DNA of 64,000 bases from Chryseobacterium tagetis (GCF_016735585.2 NZ_JAERSE020000002.1:248001-312000); one strand, 5' to 3'; shown: positions 10,053 through 19,378, counted from the stretch's first letter. Program-made: numbers and translations. Notes: a model not told the origin generated them from the letters alone.

Positions 10053-10081
10053 AACTATCGACTATTCGTCGATAGTTTTTT
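10053..10081 (+). terminator. Rho-independent terminator after rfbA
   Basis: AACTATCGAC and GTCGATAGTT form a perfect 10-bp stem with a 5-nt loop, followed directly by a run of T. It separates the nucleotide-sugar operon from the ABC exporter genes. Confidence 0.88.
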
Positions 10082-10163
10082 GTTATCCCAACAAATATTA
10101 ATACCTTAGTTGTAACTTTTTGTTTTTAAACAAGAAGTATTTGAATAATTAAAAAACACACAA

Positions 10164-11012
10164 ATGGATCAACCACAAAAGTGGACAGAAACAATAGAAG
10201 ATAAACACTCTTTATTTAACTTAGAACTAAAAGAAGTCTGGAAGTATAAGGATCTTGTATATATGTTTGTAAAAAGAGACTTTGTTTCAGGCTTTAAGCA
10301 AACAATATTAGGCCCTATTTGGTTTTTTATCAATCCTATATTAACAACAATAGTTTATTTAATTGTTTTTGGAAAAATTGCCAAGCTACCAACAGACGGT
10401 GCACCTTCTCTTCTATTTTATCTTGCGGGCGTAACGCTTTGGAATTATTTTTCTTCCGCTTTAACGGGAACATCTTATACTTTTTCAGGCAATGCTGCTA
10501 TTTTTGGAAAAGTATATTTCCCAAGACTTGTTACTCCTATTTCTATCGTTATTTCAAACCTTATGCGCTTCGGAGTACAAATGCTTTTATTTATCATTGT
10601 ATGGCTATATTACTTTTCAAAAGGAGAAATACAGCCTAATTGGTGGTGGATGTTAGCTACTCCATTCCTGATCCTTTTAATGGCTGTATTTGCATTGGGA
10701 GCTGGTATGATATTTTCATCGCTTACTACAAAATATAAGGACCTTAATATGATCTTAGGGTTTGGAGTGAGTTTATATATGTATGCCACTCCAGTTATTT
10801 ATCCTGCATCATCATTAACAGGTATATTCAGAAAACTAGCGTATTACAATCCTCTTTCCGGAATTTTTGAATGCTTTAAATATGCTTGGATGGGAGTAGG
10901 AAGCTTTTCTCCATTGATGTTAGGAATAAGTACAATTATAATCCTCATTATTTTTATGATTGGTCTTGTAATTTTCAATAAAGTGGAAAAAACCTTTATG
11001 GATACGGTATAA
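10164..11012 (+). CDS. ABC-2 type polysaccharide exporter permease (Wzm-like)
   Basis: Membrane subunit of an ABC transporter that exports lipid-linked polysaccharide across the inner membrane. The 282-aa protein has a cytoplasmic N-terminus with the typical ELKEVWKYKDLVYMFVKRDF amphipathic region and about six membrane helices (first near 45-70, last near 248-272). The segment YATPVIYPASSL near residue 213 is characteristic of the ABC2_membrane/TagG-Wzm family. It is paired with the ATPase 36 bp downstream. This implies an ABC-dependent rather than Wzx/Wzy-dependent route. Confidence 0.92.
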   Translation: MDQPQKWTETIEDKHSLFNLELKEVWKYKDLVYMFVKRDFVSGFKQTILGPIWFFINPILTTIVYLIVFGKIAKLPTDGAPSLLFYLAGVTLWNYFSSALTGTSYTFSGNAAIFGKVYFPRLVTPISIVISNLMRFGVQMLLFIIVWLYYFSKGEIQPNWWWMLATPFLILLMAVFALGAGMIFSSLTTKYKDLNMILGFGVSLYMYATPVIYPASSLTGIFRKLAYYNPLSGIFECFKYAWMGVGSFSPLMLGISTIIILIIFMIGLVIFNKVEKTFMDTV

Positions 11013-11048
11013 AATATTAAATAAAAAAACACATATAAAAACAATTAA

Positions 11049-12275
11049 ATGCTTGCATTAAAAGCTGAAAACATATCAAAACAATATCGTCTCGGACAAG
11101 TAGGAACAGGCACACTTTCTCATGATCTTAATCGGTTTTGGTATAAAGTAAGGGGAAAGGAAGATCCTTATCTAAAAATAGGTGAAGCCAACGACAGAGC
11201 AACAAAAGGAAACTCAGATTATGTCTGGTCTTTACGTGATATTAATTTTGAGATAGAGGAAGGCGATGCGGTAGGAATCATTGGAAGAAACGGAGCTGGA
11301 AAATCAACTCTTTTAAAATTATTAAGTAAAGTTACAAAACCTACTACAGGAAAAATATACACTAACGGAAGAATAGCTTCTCTTTTAGAGGTAGGAACCG
11401 GTTTTCACCCTGAAATGACCGGTCGTGAAAATGTTTTTTTAAATGGGGCCATCTTAGGAATGACCCGTAAAGAAATTGCCCGAAAATTTGATGAAATCGT
11501 AGCCTTTTCAGGAGTAGAAAGATATATTGATACCCCGGTAAAAAGATATTCATCCGGAATGTATGTACGTTTAGCATTTGCTGTGGCAGCCCATTTAGAA
11601 TCTGAAATCCTTATTGTAGATGAAGTGTTAGCCGTTGGTGATGCCGAATTTCAGAAAAAATGTCTTGGAAAGATGGGTGACGTTAGTAAAGGAGAAGGAA
11701 GAACTGTATTATTTGTCAGTCACGACCTCAACTCAGTCGCACAGATATGTAATACCGGAATTTTATTGAATAAAGGAAAAGTAGAGCATATAGGCACAGC
11801 AATAGACACTATTGGCACATACCTTAATGCCGAAAATGAAGACATCACCTATACAAGCGAAGGAGACAACAGCAATAAAAACATGTTTATCAATCAGATA
11901 GACGTTTTCAGAAGTAACGGAAATATTTCCAAGGAATATATGTACGATGAGCCTATCAATTTTAAATTTACGATAGGTATCAATCATAAAATTGAAAATG
12001 CCAGCTTTTTTGTCACCATTTTAGATGCAAGAAAAAGAAGAATTTTTTCCTGTGAAAGAGATTTTGTAAGTGAGGAGATGATTCTGACATTGGAACCTAA
12101 TTTATTAGTAAGAGGTAAATACTCTATACATGCTTTTATCAACCAGCCCAAGATACAACAGTTAGATGTTGTAGAAGATGTTTGTAAATTTGTTGTAATT
12201 GATACAGGATCATACCTCTCAAAACATGGCGATTACGATTATGGCTCTGTTTTCGGAAAATACCATTGGACATGA
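11049..12275 (+). CDS. Polysaccharide ABC exporter ATP-binding protein with C-terminal domain (Wzt-like)
   Basis: Energises export by the adjacent permease. The 408-aa protein has the Walker A motif GRNGAGKS (residues 79-86), the ABC signature YSSGM (167-171), Walker B ILIVDE (187-192) and the H-loop VSHD. After the nucleotide-binding domain comes an extra domain of about 140 residues (270-408) predicted to be beta-rich. Wzt proteins with such a domain use it to recognise a modified chain terminus. The overlapping next gene encodes an FkbM methyltransferase, which could make such a modification. Confidence 0.92.
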   Translation: MLALKAENISKQYRLGQVGTGTLSHDLNRFWYKVRGKEDPYLKIGEANDRATKGNSDYVWSLRDINFEIEEGDAVGIIGRNGAGKSTLLKLLSKVTKPTTGKIYTNGRIASLLEVGTGFHPEMTGRENVFLNGAILGMTRKEIARKFDEIVAFSGVERYIDTPVKRYSSGMYVRLAFAVAAHLESEILIVDEVLAVGDAEFQKKCLGKMGDVSKGEGRTVLFVSHDLNSVAQICNTGILLNKGKVEHIGTAIDTIGTYLNAENEDITYTSEGDNSNKNMFINQIDVFRSNGNISKEYMYDEPINFKFTIGINHKIENASFFVTILDARKRRIFSCERDFVSEEMILTLEPNLLVRGKYSIHAFINQPKIQQLDVVEDVCKFVVIDTGSYLSKHGDYDYGSVFGKYHWT

Positions 12276-13111
12276 TGATACAAAAAATAAAAAAACTGCT
12301 AGAAATATATAAAAGAGAAAGGTACTTTGAGAACGTTCAGGATGTACAAAATCCTAAAATAGGCATCAGTCCTAAAGAAAAAAAACGTTTAATGGAATCT
12401 TCTGCATTTCAGCAGGAAACTGCAAAGGTGTTTAATTGGGATTTTACGTTTTCTCATGGCCCTTCCCTTTTGCATTCATTAGAAGAAATTTTTGGTGATG
12501 ACATCTATTTATTTGACAGCGAAAATGACGCTCCATATATAATAGATTGTGGCGCCAATATTGGGGTAAGTGTACTTTATTTCCAACGGAAATATCCGAA
12601 AGCTAAAATTCTCGCATTTGAACCTGATGAAGACATTTTTAAAATTCTGGAAAAGAATATAAATACTTTTGGACATCCTACTACTGAAATTAGAAAAGAA
12701 GCAGTTTGGATTAAAGACGAAGATCTTCAGTTTTATTCAGAAGGAGGTCTTGCAGGATCTTTTGTGACAGATTTTGCAAAGAAGAACCAGATTATCACCG
12801 TAAAAGCGGTAGATCTGAAAAAATATCTGGAACAGCCTGTAGATTTCTTAAAAATTGATATTGAAGGTGCTGAAAATACCTTAATATTCGATATTGCTGA
12901 TTCATTAAAAAATGTGAAAAATCTTTTTTTAGAATATCATGGTATACTGGATGAAGAACAAAATTTAGGGGAAATCCTTAATTTACTTAAGTCCAAAGGA
13001 TTCGAATATTATATTCGTGTAGCAGGTGAAACCATTATTCATCCGTTTTGCAACGAAAAACCTAAATCCTTCAACCAGCAGCTCAATATATTCTGTTATA
13101 GAAAAAAATAA
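12272..13111 (+). CDS. FkbM family methyltransferase
   Basis: SAM-dependent methyltransferase, probably acting on a sugar hydroxyl. The 279-aa protein has SAM motif I at IIDCGANIGVSVLYF (about residue 90), the acidic ribose-binding segment ILAFEPDED, and FLKIDIEGAEN (about 195), all typical of FkbM. I place the start at the ATG at 12272, whose ATGA overlaps the wzt-like stop. A second ATG follows directly, and a TTG at 12266 is also possible. The tight coupling to the exporter ATPase suggests a chain-end cap or an in-chain O-methyl group on the exported glycan. Confidence 0.86.
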   Translation: MMIQKIKKLLEIYKRERYFENVQDVQNPKIGISPKEKKRLMESSAFQQETAKVFNWDFTFSHGPSLLHSLEEIFGDDIYLFDSENDAPYIIDCGANIGVSVLYFQRKYPKAKILAFEPDEDIFKILEKNINTFGHPTTEIRKEAVWIKDEDLQFYSEGGLAGSFVTDFAKKNQIITVKAVDLKKYLEQPVDFLKIDIEGAENTLIFDIADSLKNVKNLFLEYHGILDEEQNLGEILNLLKSKGFEYYIRVAGETIIHPFCNEKPKSFNQQLNIFCYRKK

Positions 13112-13112
13112 A

Positions 13113-13967
13113 ATGCTTTCAATTATTATTTCAACCTATAAATCCGATTTATTTCAGCAACTTTCTCAAAATATTGCAGAAACAATCGGTAGTATAGATT
13201 ATGAAATCATTCCTATTAACAATCCTGGAATTATGGGGATATGTGAAGCATATAACCTGGGAGCAGGAAAAGCAAATTTCAGCAATTTTCTTTTCCTTCA
13301 TGAAGATGTAAAGTTTCATACTGAAAACTGGGGACTAATCCTGACCAATCATTTATCGGAAAAAGAAGCTGGCGTTATCGGAGTAGCTGGCTCATCTTAT
13401 GTTCCAAAAACACCTTCAGGCTGGCATTTGCCCGATAACAAGTATAATTATTTAAATATTATTCAAAGAGATGCAGTCGGTAAAACCATTCATGAACAGA
13501 TAAATCATACTAAAAAATCCTTAATTTTTGCTGTTGATGGAGTATTTTTAGCTGTAACCAAAAAAGTATTTGAAGAATTTAAATTCAATACTTCCCTTAA
13601 GGGTTTTCATGGTTATGATTCCGATTTCAGCTTAAGAATTAGTAAAAAGTATACTAATTATTTTGTTCCTGATATTTTGCTTGAGCATTTTTCGATAGGT
13701 AATCCGGACAAAATTTGGTTCAACAACAATATTCTTGTTCGGAAATTTGTGGGAAACAATTACAATTCCGACAAAGACATTCAATTAGAAGGCAATTTGT
13801 ATATGAAATTTTTATATCAATTCTATACTTATTATCCGGCTAACATTAAAAATATATTTCTGGTCCTACGCTTTCTTCCGTTTAATCTTTCCAAAAAAAA
13901 ATATTCAGAAATATTGAAATTTTTTAAAATTATAATTCGATATCCTAAAGCTTTTTACAAAGCATAA
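13113..13967 (+). CDS. Glycosyltransferase-like protein, divergent GT2
   Basis: The 284-aa protein opens with LSIIISTYKSD. It resembles the divergent GT2 family in which the usual DxD is replaced by an HEDV-type motif (FLFLHEDVKFHTENWG, about residues 64-79), and later has GFHGYDSDFSLRI. It probably transfers a sugar in the cytoplasm onto the growing glycan. The ATG at 13113 follows the upstream stop by one base. An in-frame start at 13026 would overlap the FkbM gene by 86 bp and is less likely. Donor and acceptor are unknown. Confidence 0.78.
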   Translation: MLSIIISTYKSDLFQQLSQNIAETIGSIDYEIIPINNPGIMGICEAYNLGAGKANFSNFLFLHEDVKFHTENWGLILTNHLSEKEAGVIGVAGSSYVPKTPSGWHLPDNKYNYLNIIQRDAVGKTIHEQINHTKKSLIFAVDGVFLAVTKKVFEEFKFNTSLKGFHGYDSDFSLRISKKYTNYFVPDILLEHFSIGNPDKIWFNNNILVRKFVGNNYNSDKDIQLEGNLYMKFLYQFYTYYPANIKNIFLVLRFLPFNLSKKKYSEILKFFKIIIRYPKAFYKA

Positions 13968-14062
13968 AACGCGCAATCAGCCTATTATCTTAATATTTTT
14001 TTGTAATATTAAATGTAGAAACAATACCTTATAGAATCTTACTCTGTACTTTAAATATTTTA

Positions 14063-14965
14063 ATGAACCGGCTCGCTATCATCATTCCTTATTACAAAAT
14101 AGATTTCTTTGAAGAAACCTTAAAATCTGTAGTGAATCAAACCCATACAAACTTCACGTTATATATTGGGAACGATGCAAGTCCTGATGATCCTCTTCCG
14201 CTTATTGAGAAATATTTAAAAAAGCCAGACTATCATTACTTCGAATATAAAGATAATATCGGCGGTAAAAATCTTGCCTTACAGTGGGAAAGGATTCTGG
14301 AAAATGTACAAGAAGAATGGGTACAGATTCTCGGAGATGATGATTGTATTGCACCAAATTTTGTAAAGGAATTTTATAAAATTTTACCTGTAGTAGAACA
14401 GAACAATATTACCCTCATAAAATGCGGGCAACAATGGATTGATGAAAACAACAAACTACTGGAATCCCACATTTATAATTTTGATAAAACAAAAGCATCC
14501 GAAATTTTCATAAAAAAATACAACAATGAAATCCGGAGCAGCCTTTCGGAAAATATTTACAAAACACAATTTGTAAAAACCAACAAATTTGTAAAGCTTC
14601 CGTTAGCTTGGGGAACTGATGACCTGTCTCTTTTAGACTTTTCTAAAAATGGCTATATTCAATATATCGCAAAGCATTTAGTGAGCGTAAGAATCTCTAC
14701 GGAAAGTATTTCCGGTTCTGGCCAATATGAAAAATTAAAAAAATCAGCTATTCATCAATTGCAAGAAAAAATTATCTGTGAGTTTAGTAATAAACTTCCT
14801 GATGATTTCATCCAGAAAGTAATTGAGACTTATCTTAACACTAGCCATTACGAAAATACTCGCGTTAATCCAAAAGTCATATTCTATTATTTAAAAAAAC
14901 TTAAAATAAAACAATTCTTAAAAACGGCTCGTAAAGTCTATTACATTAATAAAAAAGCCAGATAA
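14063..14965 (+). CDS. Family 2 glycosyltransferase
   Basis: The 300-aa GT-A fold protein starts with LAIIIPYYKIDFFEETLKS and has NDASPDD (about 37) and the metal-binding ILGDDD (about 92-97). The C-terminus is Lys-rich with no membrane helix, so it is probably a cytoplasmic, membrane-associated enzyme of the polysaccharide pathway. It is preceded by a 95-bp gap without a clear promoter box. The linkage formed cannot be told from sequence. Confidence 0.85.
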   Translation: MNRLAIIIPYYKIDFFEETLKSVVNQTHTNFTLYIGNDASPDDPLPLIEKYLKKPDYHYFEYKDNIGGKNLALQWERILENVQEEWVQILGDDDCIAPNFVKEFYKILPVVEQNNITLIKCGQQWIDENNKLLESHIYNFDKTKASEIFIKKYNNEIRSSLSENIYKTQFVKTNKFVKLPLAWGTDDLSLLDFSKNGYIQYIAKHLVSVRISTESISGSGQYEKLKKSAIHQLQEKIICEFSNKLPDDFIQKVIETYLNTSHYENTRVNPKVIFYYLKKLKIKQFLKTARKVYYINKKAR

Positions 14966-14987
14966 CTCTACTAACCTTTATATTTAT

Positions 14988-14995
14988 TATCTTTG
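14988..14995 (+). promoter_or_regulatory. Candidate -7 box inside the glycosyltransferase cluster
   Basis: TATCTTTG matches TAnnTTTG, 17 nt before the ATG at 15013, in the 47-bp gap between two GT2 genes. There is no clear -33 TTG. It could be an internal promoter. Confidence 0.4.
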
Positions 14996-15012
14996 ATACC
15001 ACAAAACACAAT

Positions 15013-15831
15013 ATGTCAATCATTTCAATCATAATTCCTTGCTACAACCAAGCTCAGTATTTGGATGAATGTCTGCAGTCTGTATGGGATCAAACCTATA
15101 CCGATTGGGAATGTATTATTGTAAATGATGGCTCTTTGGATCATACAGACGAGATTGTAAAAAAATGGTTGACAAAAGATGTACGGTTTCAATATTTAAA
15201 AAAAGAAAACGAAGGAGTTTCTGCCGCCAGAAATTCAGGCATTGAAAAATCTACAGGAGAATGGATTTTACCATTGGATGGAGATGATAAAATAGGTTCA
15301 AGATATTTAGAACTCGCCTCAAAAGAATTCCATAATAATATTGATATCATTTATTCTACCGGACAATACTTTGGTGAGAAAAACACCATTTTTGCTTCTG
15401 AACCATTCGATTATCAGGCTTTTCTTATGGAAAATCAGATATTTTGTACAGCTTTCTTTAAAAAGAGTGACTGGAAAAAAACTGGAGGGTATGATCCTGA
15501 AATGAAAGGAGGCTATGAAGACTGGGAATTCTGGATTCATCTTTCTGCATATAAAAATCCTCTGCGGGTAAAGCACCTTACTGAAGTTGGCTTCTTTTAC
15601 AGAATTAAGCCTGCATCAAGAAATGTAGATGCCATGCAAAAAAACGATGCTTCTCTGCGGGATTATATTTATCGTAAACACCCTAAAGTATTTTACAGAA
15701 ACCTGAATTCTCTTAAAGAATACTATCACGAAAATCAAAAACTAAAAAGAGAAAACCAGCATCTCAAAAATCTGGTAAACAGCAAAAGAAATATTGTGAT
15801 GAATCGTATTTTAAAAATTTTCGGAAAATAA
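15013..15831 (+). CDS. Family 2 glycosyltransferase with C-terminal coiled-coil tail
   Basis: The 272-aa protein has a standard GT2 N-terminus (IISIIIPCYNQAQYLDECLQS), VNDGSLDHT (37-45), and the DxD-type LDGDD (about 89-93). A GYEDWEFW segment near residue 167 is typical of the acceptor side in this family. The last 40 residues (ENQKLKRENQHLKNL) look like a short coiled coil, possibly for oligomerisation or membrane contact. It adjoins the next GT2 with no gap. Confidence 0.87.
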   Translation: MSIISIIIPCYNQAQYLDECLQSVWDQTYTDWECIIVNDGSLDHTDEIVKKWLTKDVRFQYLKKENEGVSAARNSGIEKSTGEWILPLDGDDKIGSRYLELASKEFHNNIDIIYSTGQYFGEKNTIFASEPFDYQAFLMENQIFCTAFFKKSDWKKTGGYDPEMKGGYEDWEFWIHLSAYKNPLRVKHLTEVGFFYRIKPASRNVDAMQKNDASLRDYIYRKHPKVFYRNLNSLKEYYHENQKLKRENQHLKNLVNSKRNIVMNRILKIFGK

Positions 15832-16782
15832 ATGATGAATATTTCAGTAGCCATATGTACATATAACGGCGAAAAATATCTTGCCGAACAGTTGGAGTCA
15901 ATCATACAGCAAACTGTACAACCTACAGAAATTGTTATATGTGATGATGGTTCAAAAGATGCGACTATGAAAATATTGCAATACTACAAAGAGCAATATC
16001 CCGGGATTTTTAAAATTCATATAAACGAAACCAATCTCGGATACTTCAAAAACTTTGAAAAGTCTATCTATCTTTGTTCACAGGACATTATTGTGACCAG
16101 TGATCAGGATGACATCTGGAAAGCTGAAAAACTTGAAGAAACACTCAATTTCTTTAAAAACAACGCCGATAAAGATGCTGTTTTTAACGATTTGGTTTTG
16201 GTGAATGATGATGAAACTATTTTAGAACATTCTTATCTTAACTGGAAACATATTCAATATAAGGATATCATTGATTCCGTAAAAAATGATGAGCTTTTTA
16301 TTAAAGTTCAGATGCAGGGAAGCTTTATTTTAGGATGTGCGCTTGCAATCAGAAAATCAGCATTGAAAAAATATGATCTAAAAAACTTCACAGTAGCTCA
16401 CGATTACGAAATAGCCCAAAAACTGAGTTTTAAAAATAAAATAGGATTTATTCCTAAAACACTTTCATTCTACCGCCAGCACGAAGATCAGGTTTGTGGT
16501 TTGCGTGAGGGAGAATTGAAAACTTCCTCAAAAATAAACGAAATAAGTCCTGAAAAAAAAGACTTTAACGAAATTGTCTGGCCGTATCTTTCGTCTCTAC
16601 AAACGGCAAAAAAACTTTTTCCGCAGGAAGATATTCAAAAAACGGATTTATACTCCAAGTTTTTAAAACAAAGAAATCTTTATTTAAAGAAATTAAATTT
16701 CCTCAATAGGAAAAAATACATTTTACAATGCGTTAAACATCAGTATTTAGATCTTAAATTCACCGATATTTTCCGATATTAG
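15832..16782 (+). CDS. Family 2 glycosyltransferase, rhamnosyltransferase-like
   Basis: The 316-aa protein has the motifs VAICTYNGEKYLAEQLESI (6-24), CDDGSKD and SDQDDIW. This SDQDD form is common in RfbF/WbbL-like rhamnosyltransferases and related O-antigen GT2 enzymes. A catalytic-side HDYE motif is present (about 188). It starts directly after the upstream stop. dTDP-rhamnose use would fit rfbA/rfbB in the locus, but rmlC/rmlD are not here, so the donor is an inference. Confidence 0.84.
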   Translation: MMNISVAICTYNGEKYLAEQLESIIQQTVQPTEIVICDDGSKDATMKILQYYKEQYPGIFKIHINETNLGYFKNFEKSIYLCSQDIIVTSDQDDIWKAEKLEETLNFFKNNADKDAVFNDLVLVNDDETILEHSYLNWKHIQYKDIIDSVKNDELFIKVQMQGSFILGCALAIRKSALKKYDLKNFTVAHDYEIAQKLSFKNKIGFIPKTLSFYRQHEDQVCGLREGELKTSSKINEISPEKKDFNEIVWPYLSSLQTAKKLFPQEDIQKTDLYSKFLKQRNLYLKKLNFLNRKKYILQCVKHQYLDLKFTDIFRY

Positions 16783-16791
16783 CAAATCATT

Positions 16792-17724
16792 ATGGATGTA
16801 AGTATTTGTATCACTACATATAATCACGAAAAGTATATTTCAGAATGCCTGTTGAGTGTCCTGAATCAGGACTTCAACGGAAGTTTTGAAATTGTAGTCT
16901 GTAATGATAATTCGCCTGACAATACGGAAAAAGTAATTCTTGATCTTAAAGAAACCCATCCAAAAGGCAATTGTATCCATTATTACAACAATACACCCAA
17001 TTTAGGATATGTAAAAAACACGGTGCACTCTTTTAATCTTGCAAAAGGCAAATATGTAGCAGTTTTAGATGGAGATGATTATTTTATTGATCCTAAAAAA
17101 CTGCAGAAACAATTTGATTTCTTAGAGCAAAATTCTGATTTTTCAGCTATTGGAGGAGATTCATTAGTGATTTATGAAGATACGGATCAGCCAGATCATT
17201 TATTTTCTCAGCATATCAATCGGGAGCTGTCTCATGAAGACCTTACAGATATTAAAATCATGCAGACGTCTACTCTATTTTTCAGAAAAAATATTCTGAA
17301 ACCGGATTTCCCGACAGATATTCTTTCGGCAGATCGCTGCTTATATTTATTAGCAGGTTGTTATGGGAAAGTTAAAATCTTACCTGACACTTTAAGCTCA
17401 TATCGTCAGTTTGCAGCCAGTTTATCGAAGAATGTGACGTACGAAACCATGAAAAAGGATTTTGCCATTATTCCATTTATTTTAAAATATGGTAAAAATT
17501 ATGCTCCGTCTTCACTGAAAAAATATTTTTATTATACATTGATGACGTATTCTAAAAGTATTACCAGAGAGCAATTTAAAAGTGCTGCAAGAGGATATTT
17601 AATCAATAATACCCTGTCAAAATTTTCTTTCCATCCTCTAAAGCTGTATCTTGTCATAAAATGGGGACTTCATACAGTGAAACAAAAGTACAGCAGTAAG
17701 GAACAGAATAAAAGCTTTATATAA
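16792..17724 (+). CDS. Family 2 glycosyltransferase
   Basis: The 310-aa protein starts MDVSICITTYNHEKYISECLLS, and has CNDNSPDNTE and VLDGDDYF (about 93-100) as nucleotide-sugar and metal-binding motifs. No membrane helix is seen. The gene sits 9 bp after the preceding GT2 and 17 bp before a small SDR gene, so it is probably co-transcribed. Confidence 0.86.
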   Translation: MDVSICITTYNHEKYISECLLSVLNQDFNGSFEIVVCNDNSPDNTEKVILDLKETHPKGNCIHYYNNTPNLGYVKNTVHSFNLAKGKYVAVLDGDDYFIDPKKLQKQFDFLEQNSDFSAIGGDSLVIYEDTDQPDHLFSQHINRELSHEDLTDIKIMQTSTLFFRKNILKPDFPTDILSADRCLYLLAGCYGKVKILPDTLSSYRQFAASLSKNVTYETMKKDFAIIPFILKYGKNYAPSSLKKYFYYTLMTYSKSITREQFKSAARGYLINNTLSKFSFHPLKLYLVIKWGLHTVKQKYSSKEQNKSFI

Positions 17725-17741
17725 CAAAACACACAACACAA

Positions 17742-18410
17742 ATGATTATAGGAAATGGTCTCATAGCAAAATCTTTACAACATATAGACTCCGATGAAGT
17801 ACTTTTTTTTGCTTCAGGTGTCTCAAATTCACTTGAAACAGAAGATTCTGAATTTCAGAGAGAATTCACTTTACTTCAAAATGCTTTAACGTCGTATCCA
17901 CACTTACGCTTTTTCTATTTTTCAACTTTAAGTATTCTGGATCAGTCGAAAAAAGAAAGCCGATATGTACATCATAAAAAAGCGATGGAGGAATATATTA
18001 CTAACTATTCCAATAATTATTTAATCATACGAATAGGAAACCTGATAGGAAAAGGAGGAAATCCTAATACCCTGTTCAATTTCTTTAAAAATAAAATTCT
18101 TCAAAACGACAGTTTTGAAATCCATACAGAAGCCAGACGACTGATTTTAGGAATAGAAGATCTTAGTTCTTTTATTGCAGAAATAAAAAATTATAAGCAG
18201 AATAAAGTTCTGAATTTTTCTTATCCATATTATTATAAACCGAAAGAAATTGTTTCTGCCTTAGAAACAGAAATTGGAAAAAAATCTTCTCATAAAGAAA
18301 TTAACGATGGTGATTTTTACACCGTAGAATTCTGTGAAGAAGCAACAGATTATTTTAAAGAAAAAGAACCTAACGATTATCTGAAAGAGTTGGTTAAAAA
18401 ATATTTATAA
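17742..18410 (+). CDS. Small NAD-dependent epimerase/dehydratase-like (SDR) protein
   Basis: The 222-aa protein is clearly shorter than typical extended SDR sugar enzymes (about 300-340 aa). It begins almost directly with the nucleotide-binding loop, here reduced to IIGNGLIAKSL in place of GxxGxxG. It keeps a FFYFSTLSI strand and a YVHHK (YxxxK) motif near residue 88. It could be an active reductase/epimerase in nucleotide-sugar synthesis or a degenerate accessory protein. Its place between GT2 genes supports a role in the polysaccharide pathway. Confidence 0.65.
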   Translation: MIIGNGLIAKSLQHIDSDEVLFFASGVSNSLETEDSEFQREFTLLQNALTSYPHLRFFYFSTLSILDQSKKESRYVHHKKAMEEYITNYSNNYLIIRIGNLIGKGGNPNTLFNFFKNKILQNDSFEIHTEARRLILGIEDLSSFIAEIKNYKQNKVLNFSYPYYYKPKEIVSALETEIGKKSSHKEINDGDFYTVEFCEEATDYFKEKEPNDYLKELVKKYL

Positions 18411-18413
18411 ACT

Positions 18414-19334
18414 ATGCCGAAAGTCTTCGTTATTATCGTCACCTACAACGCCATGAAATGGGCCGAAAAATGTTTTAGCAGTCTAAAATCATCTTCTGTT
18501 CCCGTTACATGCATTGTAATAGATAATGGTTCAACAGACGGCACGCAAAACTTCATTCAGAATCATTTTCCAGAAGTAGACTTCATTCAATCAGAACACA
18601 ATTTGGGATTTGGAAAGGCCAATAATATTGGAATAGAAAAAGCCTATAAGAACGGAGCCGATTTTGTTTATCTGATGAATCAGGATGCATGGATCTATCC
18701 GGACAGTTTGGAAAAATTAGTAAATATTTATCAAAAGCATGCTAATCAAAAGGAAATAGGAATCTTAAGCCCCATGCATTTGGATGGCAGCGAACAACTT
18801 CTTGATATTTTCTTAGATAAATATATCGCTCACAATTTTGAAAAAACCCGATTAATTTCTGATCTGTATTTTCAAAAGCTAAAGCCATTTTATGAAATGA
18901 ACTTTATCAACGCCGCTCATTGGATGATTCCCAGAAATACCATTGAAACCGTAGGAGGATTCAATCCTTATTTTTTTCATTACGGCGAAGATATTGAGTA
19001 CGTAAACAGAGTTCATTTTCATCAAAAGAAAATCCTTCTTGTCCCCGACAGCAAAGTCGTGCACGATGGAAAGCAAAACCTGAAAAAAGTAGATCCTAAA
19101 AAATATGAAGACCTTAGTATTGAAACCAAAATGATTAATCCTAATCTTCCGGATGCTATCATTTTTGAAAAAAAATCTTTACGAAAAAGCATTCTAAAAA
19201 ACCTTCTGACAGGAAATACATCCGAATACAAAACTTTACTCGAGAAATACAGAAAAATTTCAAAAGAAGAAAAAAAACTTTCTGAAATTAGGACTCAAGT
19301 ACAACAAATTGGCTTAACTTTTATAAATGTATAA
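18414..19334 (+). CDS. Family 2 glycosyltransferase, rhamnosyltransferase-like
   Basis: The 306-aa protein has VIIVTYNAMKWAEKCFSSL (6-24), VIDNGSTDGT, SEHNLGFGKANNIGI and NQDAWIYPDS, the pattern of WcaE/RfbF-type GT2 transferases. HYGEDIEYVNR near residue 184 is the conserved acidic region of this subfamily. The Lys-rich C-terminus may touch the membrane. It follows the SDR gene by 3 bp. Confidence 0.86.
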   Translation: MPKVFVIIVTYNAMKWAEKCFSSLKSSSVPVTCIVIDNGSTDGTQNFIQNHFPEVDFIQSEHNLGFGKANNIGIEKAYKNGADFVYLMNQDAWIYPDSLEKLVNIYQKHANQKEIGILSPMHLDGSEQLLDIFLDKYIAHNFEKTRLISDLYFQKLKPFYEMNFINAAHWMIPRNTIETVGGFNPYFFHYGEDIEYVNRVHFHQKKILLVPDSKVVHDGKQNLKKVDPKKYEDLSIETKMINPNLPDAIIFEKKSLRKSILKNLLTGNTSEYKTLLEKYRKISKEEKKLSEIRTQVQQIGLTFINV

Positions 19335-19339
19335 ATTTG
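19309..19339 (+). promoter_or_regulatory. Candidate promoter for the methyltransferase/asnB segment
   Basis: TTG at 19309-19311 and TAAATTTG at 19332-19339 are separated by 20 nt, matching TTG-N17-23-TAnnTTTG. It overlaps the end of the upstream GT2 gene. The ATG at 19379 lies 39 nt after the -7 box, which argues against a TTG start at 19337. Confidence 0.5.
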
Positions 19340-19378
19340 ATATATTGTCAAAATATATCTGCATATAAAAAAATAAAA

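Noticed and set aside
10100..10160. Promoter before the wzm-like gene
   Set aside because: TAACTTTTTG and TATTTGAA are near-matches only, with wrong internal spacing. I could not support a specific box.
19337..19378. TTG start for the CxxC methyltransferase
   Set aside because: The TTG is part of the TAAATTTG promoter box, so it would not be within the transcript.
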